Of a DNA stretch of 64,000 nucleotides, positions 59,773-64,000 are shown piece by piece. The notes under the pieces were generated by a model. That model ran no database searches. It was not told where the DNA came from and saw only the letters and a program-made list of their open reading frames with translations. The position numbers were made by a program, and so were the translations under genes. Source of the DNA: Powellomyces hirtus (Eukaryota; Chytridiomycota; Chytridiomycetes; Spizellomycetales; Powellomycetaceae); assembly GCA_025526995.1 (NCBI GenBank), contig JAHLKG010000022.1, positions 372,001-436,000 of the forward strand. The letters run 5' to 3'. How positions within the stretch are numbered: the first letter of the stretch is position 1; each line of letters starts with the position of its first letter.

Positions 59773-62542
59773 ATGCCTACTGTAAGATCTCCCATTCAAG
59801 GAGTGCAGACCCGCCAACAAGCCCGTCAAGCCACACGAGAAGCCCAACGGGGTCCTGATGCTGAAGAAGACGTTAATATCGATGCCTCGATCTACCATGA
59901 TTCCCACGACGCAGATGCCGATGTGGATGAGATGAATCATGGAGAAATTCATGCAGACTCGGCGATAGTACCGTCCGAAGTACCGACTGACATTGTCATG
60001 GAAATTCTGCAGAGGTTCAAGATGGAAATCGACAAAAAGCTTGACCATCGGATGGACAGGTTGGAGAGGACTTTATTGACTAGTTCAAACTCTCTCGCTA
60101 CATTAACTTCCCATCAACAACCCGAGAAGTACGAGAAGCCTCATATCGGTGGTCATCCTATGGCCGTTTCACCGATGAGAAGCCCAAAAGCGGGCCTTGA
60201 GTACCCTTTTCTACATCAACACATTACTCACGGCGAAGTTGAAGCCCCAGTTGCCCCTCACTTTCGTCCGTCTTCCCCAACGGAAAGCACAACAACTACG
60301 AGCAGCAGAAAGAGCGATGATCGCGACGCACAATGTACATCATTCGCGTACTTCAAATCTGCGATCGATGCAGTAACTACATTCGACGGGACAGGAAATC
60401 TCTCAAAACTCGCCGACTTCATTGATCAACTTACTCTAGTCTTTCGCCTAAAACTTGTATCTGAAGAAGAACAACTCTCATTCATCTTCACGAAGCTCTC
60501 TGGCGAAGCAAAACAATGGTATCGTAATCACCAGAAAGATGCCGAACAAGGGATGGTGGAGCCCATCACGGATTGGGAATCCTTCAAGCCTCCCTTCCCC
60601 TGCGTTACCAACCAACCGATCACAAAGAAACTTTGCTCACTCAACTTGAAAGACTCCGACAAGGAAGTCATTCCATTTCGCAGTACAATACCTCATTCAC
60701 GAAGATTACAAGTCAAATCCCCTTGAAGGTGCCGTTCGAAATCTACAAGTGGTTTTATCTTTGCGGAATGAATGAACATCATGCAGAGCTTGTCAGAACT
60801 CAAAGTTTCAAGGATCTCCATGGCCTCATGGCAGCTGCCAAGCGTCTGGATAACGGAAGTAACGAGAGTAACCAAAATAACCGATTCGCCAAGAAGAGCG
60901 AAAACATCGCGCTCGAAGCCCAACCTTCAAAGAAAGACGGCTCAAGTCACAAGAAGACCGACGCGAAGAAGACCACAGACTCGAAGAAGAGACAGAACTT
61001 CCCCTGTTGGTTATGCAATTCGAATGAACATACCCCATTCAATTGTCCCCTCAAAGCCAAGGCAGTCAAAGCCTTAAAACCCGCTGCTAATGCCAACATT
61101 GCAGAAGCACATAACGCCATTACACTGGCTTACCTGGATTCGGGCTGCTCACAGCACATGACAAATGACATTTCCATTCTCGAATCCTATGAAGAGCACT
61201 CAACGCGCGTCAGATTTGGAAACAACGCCTTTCTCGATGCCAAAGTGAAAGGGAACGCTATCTTGAAGCTTCCGGATGGAGATGTACCTCTCACTGATGT
61301 TCTCTACGTTCCGAAACTCGCCAAGACTCTCATCTCAGTCTCCGCACTCACCAAAGATGGAAAGAGAGTCACCTTTGAAGATGAGAGCGCTATCATTCAA
61401 GACTGCAATGGCACTACGAATGACATCACCATACCTCTCGTTCGAGGAATGTATCACATCTCGCCAACTCCGATGGCTTTCGCTACTCAAACTCGCTTAA
61501 GGACAAACACGTCCAATGTACTGACACACGCGTTGAAAAATACATCTACCGAATTGACAAAATGGATGAACGCGTCCAATGTACCAACAGACGCATCCGA
61601 TACATCGATTCAAACCACAGCCACAGCCTCTTTTGGTCCCTCTACTCTTGTCAACAAAGGAACCCTCTGGCATCACCCTTTGATCCATCCTGGTGGCCAT
61701 ATGATGAAGCAACTCAAGCTCCCAATGACCAACAAAGTCTGCAAAGGTTGCGAGTTTGGTAAGCACAAGCGCTCACCATTCAACGGCACAGTGACACGGT
61801 CCAAGACCCCTCTCGATTTCCTACATTTCAACCTTGACGGCCTGCACATACCCACAGTTGGCAATGAGAAATATGCCCTTGTTGTGATTGATGATTATTC
61901 ACACCTCACATGGATCTTCTTTTTGACGGCAAAGGACAAAGCTACTGCAAAGTTGATTGAATTCATCAACTTCATCAAAAATCAGACCAACAAACAGGTC
62001 AGCCGACTCCAATCCAATGGAAAGAGGGAGTTTGTCCATCACAATCTGAAAAAATTCATTTCAAAAAAGGGCATCCTGCACGAACTCACTGCTGCAGATT
62101 CCCCACAGCCCAACAGTGTAGCAGGAAGGTTCAACCTCACCCTGTTCAACACCATACGTTTATTGGGACACTCATACGGCATCCCAAAACAACTCTGGAG
62201 CGAGTTAGCAGCTACATCAGTCTATTTATGGAATCGTCTCCCCCACAAGTCCAATAAAACATCTCACTGTACAAACAGCTTAACGGCAAAGAGCTCTCAC
62301 TTTCTCACCTTCACGTGGTTTGGGCCAATGCCTTTGTGCATTTTGTCAAGAGAAAACAAGTCTCACAGTTGGCACCACGCGCCACACATATGAGATTCAT
62401 TGGTTACAAATTTCACGGTGCTTACCGCTGTTGGGATGACAACCGTCAAGAAATAGTCATTTCTTGCCGTGTAACATTCTACAAAATCTCAGCACCCAAA
62501 CTCGCAGAAGACTACATCCCACCTGAAGATTTACAAAGTTGA
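59773..62542 (+). pseudogene. Copia-B gag-protease-integrase, second plus-strand copy
   Basis: It starts at the ATG at 59773 (MPTVRSPIQGVQTRQQ). A 1-nt deletion near 60597 ends the first frame at 60726; Gag resumes in the frame running to 62393 (knuckle, DSG protease, integrase core lacking D, D and E). The integrase tail follows in the next frame to 62542. Apart from the private deletion and a few substitutions it matches the copy at 56353-58866 closely. Confidence 0.85.
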
Positions 62543-62951
62543 AGAGATTCTTGACTCACATGACGGCCCGGAAGGTGCTGAATTCCTCTGCAAATGGTTG
62601 GTATTCGAAGACAACAAAAATACATGGGAACCGATCGAAAATGTCAACCACTTGATGGTCTTTGCAAATTACATCAACAAGAAGAGAGCAAATGCTCTTT
62701 TGGCTGCAAGTACTGGAGAACCCCAAACCTACAAACAAGCGCTTCCATCCAACAACGCGCCAAAGTGGACCAAGGCCATAAATGCCGAATTGAAGTCCCT
62801 TCATACCAATGAAACATGGGAAGTCAGCAACCCCAAATCCGTACCGCACAATCAACAGCCCATCCACACCAGATGGGTATTCAAGATTAAGCAAGACTGA
62901 ATGGTCAACCTCAACGTTACAACGCCCGGCTTGTTGTGAAAGGCTGCAAAC
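62526..62951 (+). pseudogene. Copia-B chromodomain and RT stub, second copy
   Basis: It has the same arrangement and the same frameshifts as 58850-59275, ending at the identical RT/LTR junction (GGCTGCAAAC|TATTGGAATG). Confidence 0.8.
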
Positions 62952-63324
62952 TATTGGAATGTTGAGACTTGCGTACTCAACGTTTGGTCCTTACATTAGA
63001 TCCTTACTTGGATTCTCTGACTAGAACGCGTGACCGCCATACCGGTAATGCTAAGAGCTGAATTGGATCACGTGGGATCACGTGATTGAAGAAAAGGTAG
63101 ATTAGAACGCTCAAAGCGAGACATTACCAATAAGACTTTAAGACATAAAATACATTCACATACATTACATCTCCCTGCATCTGACAACGCTACATCATCA
63201 ACTGCATCACAGAAGAGCTCTGTAACCCCCCCCCCCCCCTTACGAAGTATACTGGAGGCCACATCGAATTCGGCCAATCCTCTGCAATTCCGATAAAGTA
63301 CTGGAAGTGCCGATATCTCTAACA
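62952..63324 (+). repeat. Copia-B LTR, third in the array
   Basis: It matches 59276-59657 except mainly for a shorter C run (14 against 23). The distance between the LTR starts is 3,676 bp. The PBS follows at 63325-63339. Confidence 0.9.
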
Positions 63325-63439
63325 GGTTATGAGCCCTGAGACTGGTCGAATTCGAATCATTCTCCCTTCGTAAAACCTGTAAACTACAAGTCTTCCGTCG
63401 AAATTCAAGTGCCAAGAAAGTACCGAGCACACCGTCAAG

Positions 63440-64000
63440 ATGCCTACTGTAAGATCTCCCATTCAAGGAGTGCAGACCCGCCAACAAGCCCGTCAAGCCA
63501 CACGAGAAGCCCAACGGGGTCCTGATGCTGAAGAAGACGTTAATATCGATGCCTCGATCTACCATGATTCCCACGACGCAGATGCCGATGTGGATGAGAT
63601 GAATCATGGAGAAATTCATGCAGACTCGGCGATAGTACCGTCCGAAGTACCGACTGACATTGTCATGGAAATTCTGCAGAGGTTCAAGATGGAAATCGAC
63701 AAAAAGCTTGACCATCGGATGGACAGGTTGGAGAGGACTTTATTGACTAGTTCAAACTCTCTCGCTACATTAACTTCCCATCAACAACCCGAGAAGTACG
63801 AGAAGCCTCATATCGGTGGTCATCCTATGGCCGTTTCACCGATGAGAAGCCCAAAAGCGGGCCTTGAGTACCCTTTTCTACATCAACACATTACTCACGG
63901 CGAAGTTGAAGCCCCAGTTGCCCCTCACTTTCGTCCGTCTTCCCCAACGGAAAGCACAACAACTACGAGCAGCAGAAAGAGCGATGATCGCGACGCACAA
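63440..64000 (+). CDS. Copia-B gag, third plus-strand copy (cut by window end)
   Basis: It starts at the ATG at 63440 (MPTVRSPIQGVQTRQQ) and stays open for 187 codons, to the end of the window near RKSDDRDAQ. It matches the copy at 59773. The tandem array evidently continues beyond the window. Confidence 0.8.
   Translation, partial: MPTVRSPIQGVQTRQQARQATREAQRGPDAEEDVNIDASIYHDSHDADADVDEMNHGEIHADSAIVPSEVPTDIVMEILQRFKMEIDKKLDHRMDRLERTLLTSSNSLATLTSHQQPEKYEKPHIGGHPMAVSPMRSPKAGLEYPFLHQHITHGEVEAPVAPHFRPSSPTESTTTTSSRKSDDRDAQ

Overview
The window is fungal-type nuclear DNA made almost entirely of nested and tandem LTR retrotransposons, with one small interrupted host-like gene. The evidence for a fungus is introns of 54 to 75 nt with GTATGT/GTAAGG-type donors and CTGAY branch points, a CT-rich leader before a start codon, and Ty1/copia and Ty3/gypsy elements. 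A basidiomycete is possible but unproven. No rRNA, tRNA, CRISPR or bacterial gene was seen.

I use local family names. Copia-A has 500-bp LTRs and an intact ~1,350-aa Gag-Pol. Copia-B has ~360-380-bp LTRs and a Gag-Pol that is broken in every copy. Copia-C has 257-bp LTRs and occurs once. Copia-D is a relic. A gypsy element (275-bp LTR) and a chromovirus integrase relic are also present. Copia-A, B and C place the same primer-binding site directly after the 5' LTR; it is complementary to the anticodon stem-loop of initiator tRNA-Met, i.e. half-tRNA priming as in Drosophila copia and yeast Ty5.

Layout: 1-4345, a 2,030-bp tandem repeat of Copia-B LTRs around a gypsy LTR-gag piece. 3979-6329, two tail-to-tail Copia-B gag relics. 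6330-14183 and 36232-37356, two Copia-B copies (minus strand) sharing an LTR. 14184-36231, a 22-kb Copia-A block inserted in the second of these, bounded by one 5-bp duplication, with copies in +, -, +, + order (large inverted repeats plus an exact-looking 5,777-bp tandem duplication). 37380-41943, relics (Copia-B piece, Copia-D, lone Copia-A-like LTR, gypsy LTR piece). 41944-48400, a four-exon host-like gene with a full Copia-A in intron 1. 48661-49165, a 60-bp minisatellite. 49235-50250, chromovirus integrase relic. 50259-64000, a Copia-B tandem array (plus strand) whose first copy holds a complete Copia-C.

The most unusual content is in Copia-C and Copia-B. Copia-C carries, antisense between the pol stop and the 3' LTR, an intact intron-containing gene for a 127-aa protein with a textbook C3HC4 RING finger. 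Copia-C and Copia-B both carry a chromodomain between integrase and reverse transcriptase, a module I associate with Ty3/gypsy chromoviruses. Copia-B has multiplied although its integrase lacks all three catalytic acidic residues and its copies share the same frameshifts.
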